A DNA stretch of 64,000 bases from Ricordea florida (taxonomy: Eukaryota > Cnidaria > Anthozoa > Corallimorpharia > Ricordeidae). Positions 25,201 through 36,220 of the stretch are shown piece after piece (the stretch's first letter is position 1; the number at the start of each line of letters is the position of its first letter). Made by a program: the position numbers and the translations under genes. The notes beneath the pieces were generated by a model. It was not told where the DNA came from. It did not search any database and saw only the letters and a list, made by a program, of their open reading frames with translations. The stretch spans positions 5,240,969 through 5,304,968 of the forward strand of contig OX453275.1 in NCBI GenBank assembly GCA_949710005.1. The letters run 5' to 3'.

Positions 25201-28200
25201 GGCAACAATTTTTTTTAGTCTGAAAAATTTACTTGTGCTCATTTATTCCAAATTGCACTCGAAACCATTTGATTTGTGGATAGTGGAGTATCTGCAAAAT
25301 ATTTTGCCAATTCAGACCACGTTATTTAATAATTAAAAACCTTCTATCTTTCAGAATCTCTCAGACATGGCTGATCTTCCTGGAATTGATGAAGACTTGG
25401 CGCTCTCTAAAGAGATTGCCGCCCAGGCTCTTGAGTATAAAGCTTATAGGTACAGTGCAGTATGGAGTCAAGATATTTTTTCGTTAGATGCCAGCTGGAG
25501 TCATCTGTCTGTAATAAAGGCGGTCTACTTAAAAATAGTTTGTACTTAGGGACCGTTCATTTTTTACGAGGGAGGTGGGGCTGGTGTGATTCGAGAAGAA
25601 CCATTTACAAAATGGGTGACCTCTCCTCAACTTGGCAATTTTTTTCACATGACCCAACCCCCTTGAAGCAGCGATTTCATTGATTGCAGGGCGTAAAAAA
25701 TTTTAGCGCAGAATTTTAGCGTTGAAGACTGAATTACAATGAAAAAATTGTCTTTGTTTGCTTTTAAGATCACGTGAGCTGTAGGTTTTCTCCTTCAGAA
25801 TTTAACTACCAATTTACTGCCGCCATTTAAGATAATTTGGAGAAACACAAACGCACTTAATGAAATTAAATACGGAATGGCTACGCCAACTCTTCTCCCC
25901 GCCCACATTTCTCTTTTGTTAATCATTAACACAACTGTGGAATAACATTCTCTGAAAAGGTAAGGGACCGAGGGAGGGGTGACTGGTGTGATTCGGGAAG
26001 AACCATTTAAAAATTGCGTGACCCCCCTCAGCTTGCTAATTTTTTCACATGAACCCCCCCTTGAAGCGACGATTTCATTGATGGCCTCCTGTTAAGACAT
26101 TATGCCATTTCAAAGTATGGCGAAAATATTTCAGGTGAAGCCCCTTTTCCCCATTTTGGGTTGGTCCCCCCTCGAAAGCCGTTTTTTCGCATGGTCCCCC
26201 TTAAATCCCACCACCCACCCCTTCCTCGTAAGAAATGGACGGTCCTCGAGGACACCTCTATAGCAACAGGTAGAGCTGTTTGTTTAAGGTTGTCTGCTTG
26301 GAAGGCGCACAATAGCCTACTATATTTTACGGTGAAAAGGACGCAGTTTGACCTTTTGAATGTGCATTTTTTCACCCGGGCTAGAACTAAAGTCGCGCAC
26401 GTCCGGTGAATGCCAAACCCTTGCTGTTTAACATTCCAATCACAATTAGTTACAATCAAACTTTAACAAAGGTCGACCACAACACCGGGTTCTACGTCCC
26501 CTACTCTTTTCGAACAGAGTTGTGGGGTCTTTTTAACGCCCCACAAGAACAGTGCTGAGACGGGGCCTACGGTTTTTCTTCCTTATCCGAGAAGACTAGA
26601 ATGTCTAACCATTTGCACATGTCATAACAAAGGCAGCACATTCTCCTCAGTTATTTTAAGACCTTGAGTGTTGGTCCGGCCGAGGTTTGAACTGACGACC
26701 TCGCGCTTGACAGGCCTGCGCTCTACCAACTGAGCTAACCGGGCGGCAGATAGTGAGTAGCGCAACCGAAAAAAAAAACATCTTTTGTGATAGAACTTGT
26801 GATACTTTTTCAGGATGAAAGCACTGTCTCTAACAGGCTAAATGCACAGCTGGCACTCAATACTTGTGGCGCTGTCGTTGATAAATTGCTCGGCGTTGTC
26901 AGTAAAGCCTGGTTCTCACTACGACACAAGCACAAGGATAAGCAGAAAACAAAGGAGAAAACAAAGGAATGAAGTCAAGCGTATGACATAAGACATCGAC
27001 ATAGCCATAAGATATCGACATAAGACCAAGCATAAGCAAAGTAAAGACAAAGGAACGAACAAAGAAAAACACTGTCCTGTTGTCTTGTATAGCCCCACAG
27101 GACACGTTTTCCTTTGTTTTTATTTGCTTATGCTTGCGTCGTAGTGTAAACCAAGCTTAATCCTCTCTCTTTTCTTGTGAAGGTGTCTGTTTGTGGCCCA
27201 TTCATACTTGCTGGCCAAGAAGTGGCGTGAAGCGGCGTCATTGTATAACCGCGTGCTTGGTCACGCCTCTTCGGCCATTGCACATTTCCAGGAAATGGAC
27301 TCTATTCAAGCTCAGGTTTGTCCCCTCTTCTCTTTCTGCGACGTTGTTTGTTATCGAGCCGTTTTAAAGAACTGTACGATCCCCAGAGCAAATTGATAGG
27401 GTAAAATGCTTTAGCAGTCGTGTTCATCGTTATTCGCGAGGTCACGGGTTCGAATGCTATTCCAGCCTGGTCCTTATTTTTCAGTCTAAATCGCAGTCGC
27501 CGAGAATCGCGTTAAAATACTGCCAGGTTGAGATTTTCAAATTCATTGTTGGAGGACGTATAGTCACATTATTAATGTTTGATTATAAGTTGGAGTTCAT
27601 GAATAATATTTCAGACATTTGTCTACAATTCCTTCACGCAGCCAGCTTGGATTTAATGACGCCACGAGGTAGAGATTTTTTTGAACGTTCATGTAATATC
27701 AGTTTAACGGAATATAGTGCCTATGTAACGCTGTTACTTTTAATTATAACACATTAGATCAATATTTATAATAATTAGCGGCGTTTTCTCTCTCAAGACC
27801 TCGCGCCTATGAACCAGTTCTTAACAAGAACGCTTGTGGGCGTGAACTGAGCTACTTGTATAAAACATCAGTGTTCTCCTTTTCAGGCGGTAACCAGTAA
27901 AATTTACCGTCTTTAACAGTACTTGTCACCGCCTTAAATGGTCTGAAATTCTTGACAATTCAGCAGCTACGCGAGTGTTTTACCGGTTTGAAAAATTCTT
28001 TTACCTGTTGAGCTGAAATAAAAGGAGAACACTGAAACATTGGTATGAAATGGTGGAAACGGAAGTTATTTAATGTGGTCCGCATTGGTTTTCTCCTTTG
28101 TAAGAGGTAGAGAGGTAGACTTGTATATCCGGACATCTGTTAAAAAAAAAAAAGAAAAAAATCATTCACTAAACGTGTGAGCCAGTTCAGTTTTAAAGCT

Positions 28201-29491
28201 ATTGTTCTTTGTGTATCACAGCAAGCAATATCCAAGCTTCAGGAGCTGTCGTCACAGACTCGAGGTTTCAAGTGTTCTGCACATGCGTCTTGTATTCTCG
28301 GTAAGTTCGCTAACGGTTTAATGCCCATGTCGTTTCCATGGTACTGAAACAAGACATGTTGGGGGGGGGGTGGGGCGAGGGTACGGACATTTTGAGCGTT
28401 AGCCCTTCGTCAGAGCGAATGGCGAATTCGCTCTGAAAAAGGGCTAACGCTCGAAACGTCGACACCCCACCATTTTTACCTTACGCCGGTATAACCCTGC
28501 GATGGACTTGCATCCTATCCAGGGGGGAGTAATAATACTCCCAGGTGCTTCATGCTATCGAAACCGGGATAAGCTCTGGCCGCGTGGGCCTTAAAGGCTC
28601 GTGTGCGTTTTTGCTTTTTGCCTTGCCTGGTATAACTCACTTTATCACCTTATTTAATAATTCCAATTTCTTGTGTTTTAATTCCCTACCGACGCAACAC
28701 CAGTTTTTTGAGAAACTACCACCACAATACTCGTTTCCATGGTAACTTGATTGACAAACAAATCCACCCTTTTTTGACTGATTTGTTCTGTTTGTTTTAT
28801 CAGAAGGAGAAGTCGTGGCAGATGAAATGGCGGATATGTCGTTGAATGAGAAGGTAAACCCAGTTGGTTATGTTGTGTATGCGAAAGCAGCCAGTGCGTT
28901 TGTAGGAGGCTTTGATAAGGCAATATGGCAACTGTTCTTAACACTTTTAAACCAAAATTTCCAGGAGCCGAATTTGAATTGAAATCTAGAAGTCGAAGTT
29001 TTTGACAAATGTAAAGGCTATCCTTACTTAATGAAAAGCGACTCCAGGCTTAAATTGTTCTGAGAATCAGAAACCTACCCCCTAAATTAAGCTTAAATTA
29101 AGAGAGTACTTGGTTACTCCTCTCTCAAGGAGACGGCAGTATGCCGCGAGATGGATACTATAGAAGTTAATTAAGCAGATCAGGTTAGGTCAACGTTGCC
29201 AATTTTTCCGGAGACGTGGCAGTCGGTACATTGTCTCACAACTCTCTTTGTCTCTCTCAGCCTTTGAGCGCCCGCTTGGACTTGTACTTAAACGATGAAA
29301 CGCTGACCAGCAAGAAACCACAAGTGACGTCATTCCCCCCAGATTTCCAGCCAGTTCCGTGTAAACCACTGTTCTTCGACTTGGCGCTCAACCAGGTGGA
29401 GTTCCCGTCACTCGCCGACAGAGTAGAAGTAAAGAAGGCTGGAGGATTAGCTGGTTACTTCAAGGGATGGCTGTGGGGATCCGGAAGTTAA
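16268..29491 (+). CDS. SRP68: Signal recognition particle subunit SRP68, 13 exons
   Basis: SRP68 binds 7SL RNA together with SRP72 and supports elongation arrest and targeting of ribosomes to the ER. Exons: 16268-16373, 18678-18744, 19277-19390, 19594-19789, 20067-20149, 22720-22921, 23597-23836, 24431-24679, 25355-25449, 27183-27315, 28222-28300, 28804-28853, 29261-29491. All introns are GT-AG and all phases agree, giving 614 aa against about 627 in human. Recognisable family segments are HGLRHGDYQRY (exon 2), LMDAERAWSHAMELK (exon 4), EEITPNIRYCAYN (exon 6), WRGHTVPVKNEKVR (exon 7), RIYDIILQ (exon 8) and PCKPLFFDLALNQVEFPS (exon 13). The N-terminal half is the RNA-binding domain built of helical repeats; the C-terminal end is the SRP72-interacting part. 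The start has a good context (AATATGGCGGC). Introns hold a piggyBac remnant, several MITEs and a SINE; none interrupts coding. Confidence 0.96.
17396..17993. mobile_element. MITE with GCTTAAT-rich terminal and subterminal repeats
   Basis: About 600 bp in SRP68 intron 1. Inverted ends share CGACCTC(C/T)ATTAAGCAGCCACC. Subterminal repeats of the type GGCCGCTTAATAGAGGT occur about six times near both ends (for example 17440-17475, 17797-17812, 17857-17892, 17938-17985). No transposase and no clear target duplication. Confidence 0.6.
18827..18947. mobile_element. 121-bp MITE
   Basis: Inverted termini beginning TGTGGTTCAATTTTATCCTT, one mismatch in about 25 bp. The target duplication is not clear. 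Lies in SRP68 intron 2, about 80 bp past exon 2. Confidence 0.6.
20353..20729. mobile_element. MITE with CGTATTTATTC ends
   Basis: Left end ACCGTATTTATTCGATTA and right end (reversed) GCTGTATTTATTCAAATAA form imperfect terminal inverted repeats. Internal GGGTGCTTATT-type repeats follow the left end and precede the right end. SRP68 intron 5. Confidence 0.5.
20986..22521 (-). mobile_element. piggyBac element, internally deleted
   Basis: Terminal inverted repeats CCCTTTCACTACTA at both ends, flanked by the piggyBac target TTAA at 20982-20985 and 22522-22525. GGCCGCTTTTGGCCGC subterminal repeats occur near the right end (22440-22507). The 1536-bp element contains only the ends of a transposase gene on the minus strand. 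It sits in SRP68 intron 5. Confidence 0.85.
21427..22067 (-). pseudogene. piggyBac transposase remnant (N- and C-terminal pieces)
   Basis: The N-terminal piece starts at 22067 (MAAQRYAQIEVTQEEYD) and continues with an acidic, serine-rich stretch typical of piggyBac-family N-termini, ending at a stop at 21783. The C-terminal piece, about 21690 down to the stop at 21427, carries LDLAQQLIDGFSQRKRKRR and then GRKRKCVQC, matching the linker and the first part of the C-terminal cysteine-rich zinc-binding domain; its later cysteines are missing. The whole catalytic core with the three aspartates is absent between them. Not functional. Confidence 0.75.
23445..23538. mobile_element. 94-bp piggyBac-type MITE, copy 1
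   Basis: Inverted termini CCCTTTCACTCCCAAG. The interior (AAGGGGTCTCC ... GTCTGGCGTTAG ... AGAGTAAAATCT) matches the copy at 52099-52196. The flanks (CTAA, TTCC) are decayed from the TTAA target. SRP68 intron 6. Confidence 0.7.
25549..26245. mobile_element. Composite of two copies of a GGGACCGTTCATT-ended MITE
   Basis: Outer ends GGGACCGTTCATTTTTTACG (25549) and, reversed at 26245, GGACCGTCCATTTCTTACGA form terminal inverted repeats. Inside, a segment of about 100 bp (GTGTGATTCG ... CGATTTCATTGAT) occurs twice in direct orientation (25585-25683 and 25987-26081), so two copies appear to have merged or nested. SRP68 intron 9. Confidence 0.6.
26471..26748 (-). mobile_element. tRNA-derived SINE, family 2 copy 1
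   Basis: The tRNA-like head on the minus strand has the A box GTTAGCTCAGTTGG and the B box AGTTCAAACCT. The body runs through CAACACTCAAGGTCTTAAAA to a terminal segment with TTCGAAAAGAGTAGGGGACG. A second head of the same family starts at 63918. SRP68 intron 9. Confidence 0.8.
26906..27157. mobile_element. Harbinger-type MITE (TAA target)
   Basis: 252 bp with inverted ends: left AGCCTGGTTCTCACTACGAC, right reversed AGCTTGGTTTACACTACGAC. The target TAA is duplicated at 26903-26905 and 27158-27160. It ends just 25 bp before SRP68 exon 10, with the exon's acceptor tract immediately downstream. Confidence 0.7.
28392..28640. repeat. Dispersed repeat with a degenerate inverted pair of hammerhead-like motifs
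   Basis: 28392-28413 (minus) and 28433-28460 (plus) are inverted copies of a motif ending CTAACGCTCGAAACGTC. The minus copy keeps CTGACGA but has lost the G of GAAA; the plus copy keeps GAAAC but has CTGAAAA. From 28490 follows a sequence (GCGATGGACTTGCATCC ... ACCGGGATAAGCTCTGGCC) that recurs at 57720-58192, where it is split by a MITE. SRP68 intron 11. Confidence 0.6.
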
Positions 29492-30523
29492 CGCCAGCTT
29501 CGTGTTAAAGTGAACTTCCGCTTTTAAGATCTACTCATTGAAAATACTCGACATATAAATAAATAGAAGAGTTAAAAATAGAAAAAATATAAAAGTCATT
29601 GAAAATACCCTCTCACTTTAAACTTGACTGGTAAAATGTCGTATCTCCAAGCCATCACGTAATTCTTATTTGTTCTTTAAAATTTGGTGGTATATCAAGT
29701 GGAAGCTAACCTGCCTTGTGATATTACACATGCTTGATATCATTTTTATGGACTTGCTATCGCCCCGTTGACGAATACGTTTTGTTTAATAAATTGGGAA
29801 TAATATGGCATTCATAAATAAAATGAATTAGATTTACTTGTGGCGTCATGTGGTTCCTCAATAGCTTCAGACAAAAGAAGCTGTGAGGCAACTGTATGAT
29901 AACATACAACCAATGATTATAGCAGTGTGTTTTTAATACCTTTTTAGATAAAATTTGGAAATGTGTTTTTAATTTTAACCATCTAATGCCCATTTGTTGT
30001 AAGACCGGAGATTTCTTATAAGGAATTGAGTTTTTGCATTACAAAAGTTGGGCCACACGAAGCAACAACTTCTTCATTTGTTTTATCTTTTGGCAAGACG
30101 AATTTTCGCCTTGTGAAAATAGCTAAAAAGAAATCGAAGCTATTTTTGTATGCTGTAAAAATGCCCCTTTTTGGAATTTTAAGTGCTGAAAAAAAAAATC
30201 CAGCAAATCAGCAAGGCCAACGAAGAGGTTTTTCTGTCAAGGAGTACAATTATACAGCCTTTTTCAATGCAGTTCTTGCGTCAAAACATTATTAGGTTCC
30301 TTTTTGCTTGGTGGTACCCATGTGATTATTCTTGAATAAAGAAAATTGCGAGTTCGAAGTCCCAGCCAAATGTTTTTAAGATTTTTGAAGTTTTCGAGGC
30401 CGAATCTCACATCATGGAGAGGCGTCAGTTTGACTGTGAATTAACGGCTGCTGCTGCGTCGATTATCAAACGATTTGAGAAAGCAAGCTTTACTACTGGA
30501 ATATTTAATTAAAGAATGCTTCA

Positions 30524-30556
30524 TTTCGAGCGTTAGCCCTTCGTCAAAGCGAAAGG
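30524..30556 (-). repeat. Hammerhead-like motif, degenerate
   Basis: On the minus strand TTGACGA, then AGGGCTAACGCTC, then GAAAT. It differs from the hammerhead consensus CUGANGA at its first base. It matches the motifs at 28392, 43905 and 63573. Confidence 0.45.
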
Positions 30557-31934
30557 CCACAGTAGAACTGATTTTGAGTGGCTTGAAGGAAGTTATTTGA
30601 AAGAATACATTTATTGATCTAGCGAACTGAAATTATAGTTCCGAGTCAATCAGGTAATGTAATAAATTTAATACAATTCGTGACGTAGGTTGCTTTACGT
30701 TCTTTCTTTTTCAACCTTTTCTGGTCTTTGCACTGAAATGGTTCGAGATAGTTCGTTTCAACAGTGGTCCTTAAAAAATTGAATCCTCTTTCACTCAATT
30801 GTTATTAGCACTTACCGCAGATACACAAACCTTTCACACATTTTGACAGGAAATGCTATTAAGTGTAAGATAGAAGGAAACGATATAACGAGCGCTTTTA
30901 TTTGCTCATTACCAGTGATTTCATCACACTATGTAGGCACGACTTTGACGTCAAACTCAATTTATTTTACAACAACGATCGAACTTCCACGTTAATTTGA
31001 AATGTATTTGCTCACGACTCATTTAAGGTATTAGTACAGTTTTTTAAAAACCTTTCCAGCAAATGGAAATCATTTCTTCCCACTGAAGGTTAAGTATTAA
31101 CGCGTGAGTTTCGACTTTGGAAATTGAATTTTACAGCTGAAGTTCGACAACTGTACAAAGGCTAATTAATGTTGGCAAATAAGAAGACAGACATCTCATA
31201 TTTTTTAGTTCAATTTATTAGAAGCCCGTTATTTTATGGGAATACTGCTTTCTTTCCACTGAGCCGGCAATAGATGGTAACCTTTGCTGATTCAGCAGTA
31301 TATCAACACAGTCTCGACCAAGTTCTTGTTGCAAATAGCGAAGTTAAGTGGGTCTTATGTTTAGATCCTGTTCGCAAAAATAAGTCGTGTCAGAAACTAC
31401 CATATTCCGTTGCTAAATGGTCTGTTTTTTTGGCCACCGCAGACCGCCTAAAAGCCTCTTTCACAGCAAGAAACGCGCTGAAAAGGCTCTTGTTGTGGTC
31501 TTTCCTAAGAGTTTCAGGGCAGATTTTGTCATTATAAAGTTATCTAAATAACTCGTATATCTCAATAACTTCCTTCATACAATCCAAATTTTGCCCGAAT
31601 CCTTTTCGCTTGATACGAAAAGTTACCTTAATTAGCATGATTGTGTTTTAATCTACCATGTCTGAGAACAAAACATGCACTGAGATAAAAAACTCCAATT
31701 TAGTTTCCAAAGAAATAGAACACATGACGTGCGTGACTTCACGTCCAGAATATGTATTCAGGCTTAACAGTGGGAATTGCTTAAAAGAGTAACTCGGCTT
31801 GGCGCCTTAAAGTCCAACTTTAAACACGATACTGATCCAACCCAGCAAATGAACTGAGAGTAATGTGGAAGCGAAATGACCGCTCGAATCCACCATTCAA
31901 CAAAACCACAAGACACTATCCTTTGTGGTATAAC

Positions 31935-32230
31935 TTGTTTGTTTTTTCTTTTGCCGACTGAATTCAGTTTAGAAGTACTGGTTCTTTGTAGCTTGTGCAA
32001 AACTTGCAGAACGTAGGTTTTTCTGAACTATCTTCCGCCTTTTTTGCGAATTAGATGCACCCAACGTCCTCAGACAACGGCGTTCTCGTAGTGTTCAAAT
32101 TTTCTTTTTGTCGACTGATTTAAGTTCCGAGAAGAATTGGCTTTTCGTAGCTTGCTGTCGACGTTGGGGAAGATTTATATTTCTGAACAACTGAGGCCTT
32201 TGACGCTGTGGACTATGGCGTTCTCGTTTT
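31935..32230. repeat. Imperfect direct duplication, about 145-bp unit
   Basis: Two units share, in order, CTTTTGCCGACTGAATT / CTTTTTGTCGACTGATTT, then TTCTTTGTAGCTTG / CTTTTCGTAGCTTG, then TTTCTGAAC, then GGCGTTCTCGT. On the minus strand both units read QATK(S/N)Q(F/Y)F in one frame, though the second soon meets a stop. It could be a decayed repeated exon or a simple segmental duplication. Confidence 0.4.
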
Positions 32231-35200
32231 AAACCGTGTCTGTTCTGTTCCCGTTTTCCAGCGGTACTGCGGGCGAAAATGACGATTTTGGTAATCCCTT
32301 GCGCTCCATTTGCCATGAGTCTCCGGGAACGGATAACGAGCGAAAATGAAGTCGAATACAGTGAAAGAGAAGAAAGGCCAACACTGCGAGATAACACATT
32401 AAAAGGCAACCAAAGACAAGCAACATGATATTTGTAAATGACATTTTCACTACTTGCATTTACACTTGTGTCTATGATTCTTCGAATGATGGGGTTTTAA
32501 GCTGCCACTGTAGCGTTATCTATATTGCGTTTACACACCGACAATTTTCCCATTGGTCACTAAATTTAACTGTTTGCTAAAATCCTTATTTTATTCTGTA
32601 CCACTCGCTGCTTTATGACAATATAAACCTATATATGAAACAAAAAGTATTGTCATGTTGAAGTGAGGCACGTAAGACCCAGGTAATTTGTATATTTAAG
32701 CGTCGGCGACTTCGAAGCGATTGATGAAACAAAGTGTATACAAAGTTATAAATTCTTGGTAGAAAAAAAAATACTTGATAGAACAAAATGAAAATCGAAA
32801 GATAACCACTAGCATCGGAAATTCCGGTTTTGAAAGCGTTCCTTTTTGGCGGAGTAGTCTTTTTGAATCAAAGTTATGACGTTTTGAAAGTAAACGAGAA
32901 ACTGCCAGGACTACAGTTGTAAATTCCAATTAATAAACTGTCGTTTTAGTCAGTCACTTCTAATACCGTTTCTTTTCCTGAGGAGGACTGATAAATAACG
33001 TACAGATGAAGCCTCAGGACTCATATCCATGTCATAATTCTTTGTCTTTCCAAACTCAAAAGATCAATTTTGCGTTTATTGCGGAAACGTGCAAATTTGT
33101 TGTGTGACGTGCAAGCACGGCAAAGTTTTCTTCAGAATGTATGTTTATTACGCGCTACATACTCAGTTATGTCTTCCTACAAGCTTATTTACTGTGTTCA
33201 ACGTTGCGCTCTAACTCACCACGCGTCAAATGAATCGTTATACTATTTGAATCTAATTGAGTCCTTTTCTATACTCCTCCACTCTCTGTATCATTCGTTT
33301 GCCTGGACTTTTAAAGTGTTTGATTAAAAACCCGAATTGTGCGTTGTATTGTCAAACAAGTTGAAAGAGGACTAGTTGACGGATCCACAACTGGTCACAA
33401 CTAGCCGGTTTTAAAGAATTTTGAAGGTGTTGTTACAATTATACAATTGCTTGGCATCTCATTTAATTTGCGAGTGGGGCTAGAACGAAAACGAGAGAAA
33501 TCTTGCTTAATATTTCAAGCGTGTGCAGAACTGTCTTTCAGAACATCTACTTGGTTGCCAGAAGACAAGCTGAAAAATTCGTAGTGTGTCTTTTTTGCTA
33601 AGGTTTCTATGAATACTGACGGGTGCGATCAAGTGAACATAATGTTCCCCTGGTGCGATAAATCCAGGGATTGAATAAACGCCTATAAATCAATTTAGGC
33701 TTCATTCATTCAAACCAATAAACGTTTCGAAATAATATTGCTCTCATGACAGTTAGTCTTCAACATTTCTTATCTTAAAGCAGAATCGTCGGTCGCATTT
33801 TAAGATTTTTTTCTCAAACTGAATTTCGCTATCGGCGATCGATAGTGAGGAAACGTGCCGTCACTTAAGGGTAGCTAATTAAAAAACCTCCACTTGTATA
33901 AAGCCAAGATCTTATAGAATTATTTCTAGATTGGCCTCCCGTAAAAAGTTACGTTCGGTGTTCGATCGGGCAGCTTAAGTTTTGCTATATTTTAGAAACA
34001 AAGAAACTTCCAAAAATGATATTAAACTGAACGAACAGTTCTAAGTCTAAGTGGTCTAAACCTGAAGCAGCTGAATAGGCTTATAGCTTGATCGGCTTAT
34101 GATTGCAATGTTTTTGGCTCGAGAACATTTGGGATTTTCAAGGAAGGTGTGCGTGCTCTCAAGGAAACACTGGGTTATTTCTAGTTTTCACTGTTACATT
34201 TTTCTAGAACAAGAAGCCACGACTTAATGATGAACTTTGTGCTCTAACTATTGAATAAAGAAACAGTTTAACGTCACTCCTCTAAACAGTTTGTATGGAA
34301 ACTTCTTGAGACTATTTGTTCCTATCAATATGCCCTGTACTCAATTACCGTATGAGCCTTCGTATTACATACACCTCTCAGCTCAACTAATATTCAAATC
34401 ACTCTGACACAATTCTTGTTATAAATGTATTTGAAATTAATGTTAATTAGTACAGATTTCCGGCACCCTTATAATGTTGCACTTTTGTTAATTTCCTGAA
34501 GTTCCTGTTTTTCGACAACTACCTTCGGAAACCTTGGGAAAATAAGGGAATTCGAACAGCTGAAGTTAAACTGACGCTAAAGAATTATTGATTGGTGCCG
34601 ACAAACGTACTCACTAGCGCAATTGCGACGAAATCCCCGCCGAGAACCTAGTTTAATGTCACGTTTATTTTAAAGTTGTTTATCAGCGAAATAGGCCGGT
34701 ATTTAAAAGCATTTCCAAAGGGATCATTAAACGCTAACCTGAAATCGATACAAAGTGAAAGTGCGGATTCAAGATACGTTGGTTTTGACATGATTTTCAG
34801 GTCAGCAGGGAGTGTTTTCAAACTTGTTACTATAGACACCATGTTTGATCCCTTCGCTACCGATGGCAAACAGTACTGCAAAATTCAGTGCTTAATAGTC
34901 GAAATGAAAAACGGATGTAGCGAGATGGGTGGTACCTCCGTGATAGCTGTGACTTTGACACGTCGTAGGATGTGATCGTATATACCAAAGCATACTATTG
35001 GCCAATGATATTCATGACGTAATAGGTCTTTCCTCTCATAGAGGTCACAAATATCATGCTACAAACGGAAAATTCACAAAACTGCCAATAACACGCACTT
35101 CTTAAACCCTATAAGTCTCAGACGTGGTAAATATGTAACTTCCCCTTATTTAAGGCAACAACAAAAAAAACCATTTAGCAATTACAATAAGTACTGTAAA

Positions 35201-36220
35201 TAAATTGGCAAATGGTCGACTTGCATAACAACTGAAACTCAACGCTCGCTGCACGGTTTTAAAATAAGACAAGAACACGCAAAATTTCAATTATAGATAG
35301 AGCGCGCTCAAAATGAACCAAAACAGTGCGTGCGCACTTTTGACTTAAGTTGAATGAGCTGTTCATGCGTTATTGACCATGCTTGTTCTGTCAAGATAGG
35401 GCTAGATGGATATTGGCCTCGATCGTTTTTGGGTTTTCATCGAACGAGACGTAGTTTAGGTCAGTAAGAACGCAAAACGAAGGAGGCCGATGTCCAGCCA
35501 TATTAACCAAACAAGCTTGGTCAGTCAAGGATTTGTCATGTGGCCATTTTGTCTTGTTTTCTTCTTTCGCTGGACAAAGCGGGCAATCTGGAGCGAGCCA
35601 GATAAGACCATCTTACTCGCCAGGATAGCAATTTAGAACTCGCGGAACCATCCATGACAACAGCAACAACAGTTTATTCACACACAAAGAAATAAACTTA
35701 GCAACATAAAGAATACAAATACAACAATAACGAGAGCAACCCGCAGTTAGCAGAATGTAATAAGAATTATTCAAACCTTTTTCAAATGGATCACAAATTA
35801 CCCAGAAAGCGAATCCAAATCGAATTCCCTTTAAGCGTGACGTCGACAATATGTCATGAAACCCCTTTATGACGTCACAACAGTTCGTTGTATTGCTTGT
35901 GGAAAGCTAATACCAAAGTTCCAAATAGTTTTTGTTTTCATTTGACAATCTCAAGACAGGCTGAGAAAAAACTCTATGCTTGATGCTCGAACTATTGGCG
36001 GACAAACTATGCACCAGTAAGAACTGTTGAAAAGTTCGGGAAGAATCAACGATTTGAGGTAGCAGGGAAAAGTTTGTCTAATCATGCCCAGAGTTAATGG
36101 AGGGAACTCCAATCCGCATCTCTTAATTCTGTTTCGCCATGATAGCGAAAAATTCCACTTTGAAGTAGAAAATTCACCCTTTCTCCCGTGCCTTTTTTTC
36201 TGCAGAGCTAGAGCTGCAAA

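Larger units (their letters stand above)
29492..36220. other. Intergenic region, no supportable gene
   Basis: 6.7 kb between SRP68 and the next gene. Possible SRP68 polyadenylation signals (AATAAA) lie near 29557 and 29786. A truncated hammerhead-like motif is at 30524-30556 and an imperfect direct duplication at about 31935-32230. Near 35400-35530 a stretch with inverted elements (GATGGATATTGGCCTC, GAGGCCGATGTCCAGCCAT) looks like a dispersed repeat. Open frames here are short, have no family resemblance and no convincing splice partners. A small frame at 32229-32429 (minus, hydrophobic start) is discussed under rejected items. Confidence 0.5.

Noticed and set aside
26787-26972. Open frame behind a pyrimidine tract in SRP68 intron 9, considered as an extra exon
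   Set aside because: It does not match SRP68, its end is inside a MITE, and exons 9 and 10 join in phase without it.
32229-32429. Small minus-strand frame with hydrophobic start (MSFTNIMLLVFGCLLMCYL) and a fair ATG context
   Set aside because: It could encode a single-pass membrane peptide, but there is no family match, no neighbouring exon and no other support, and it overlaps a decayed duplication.
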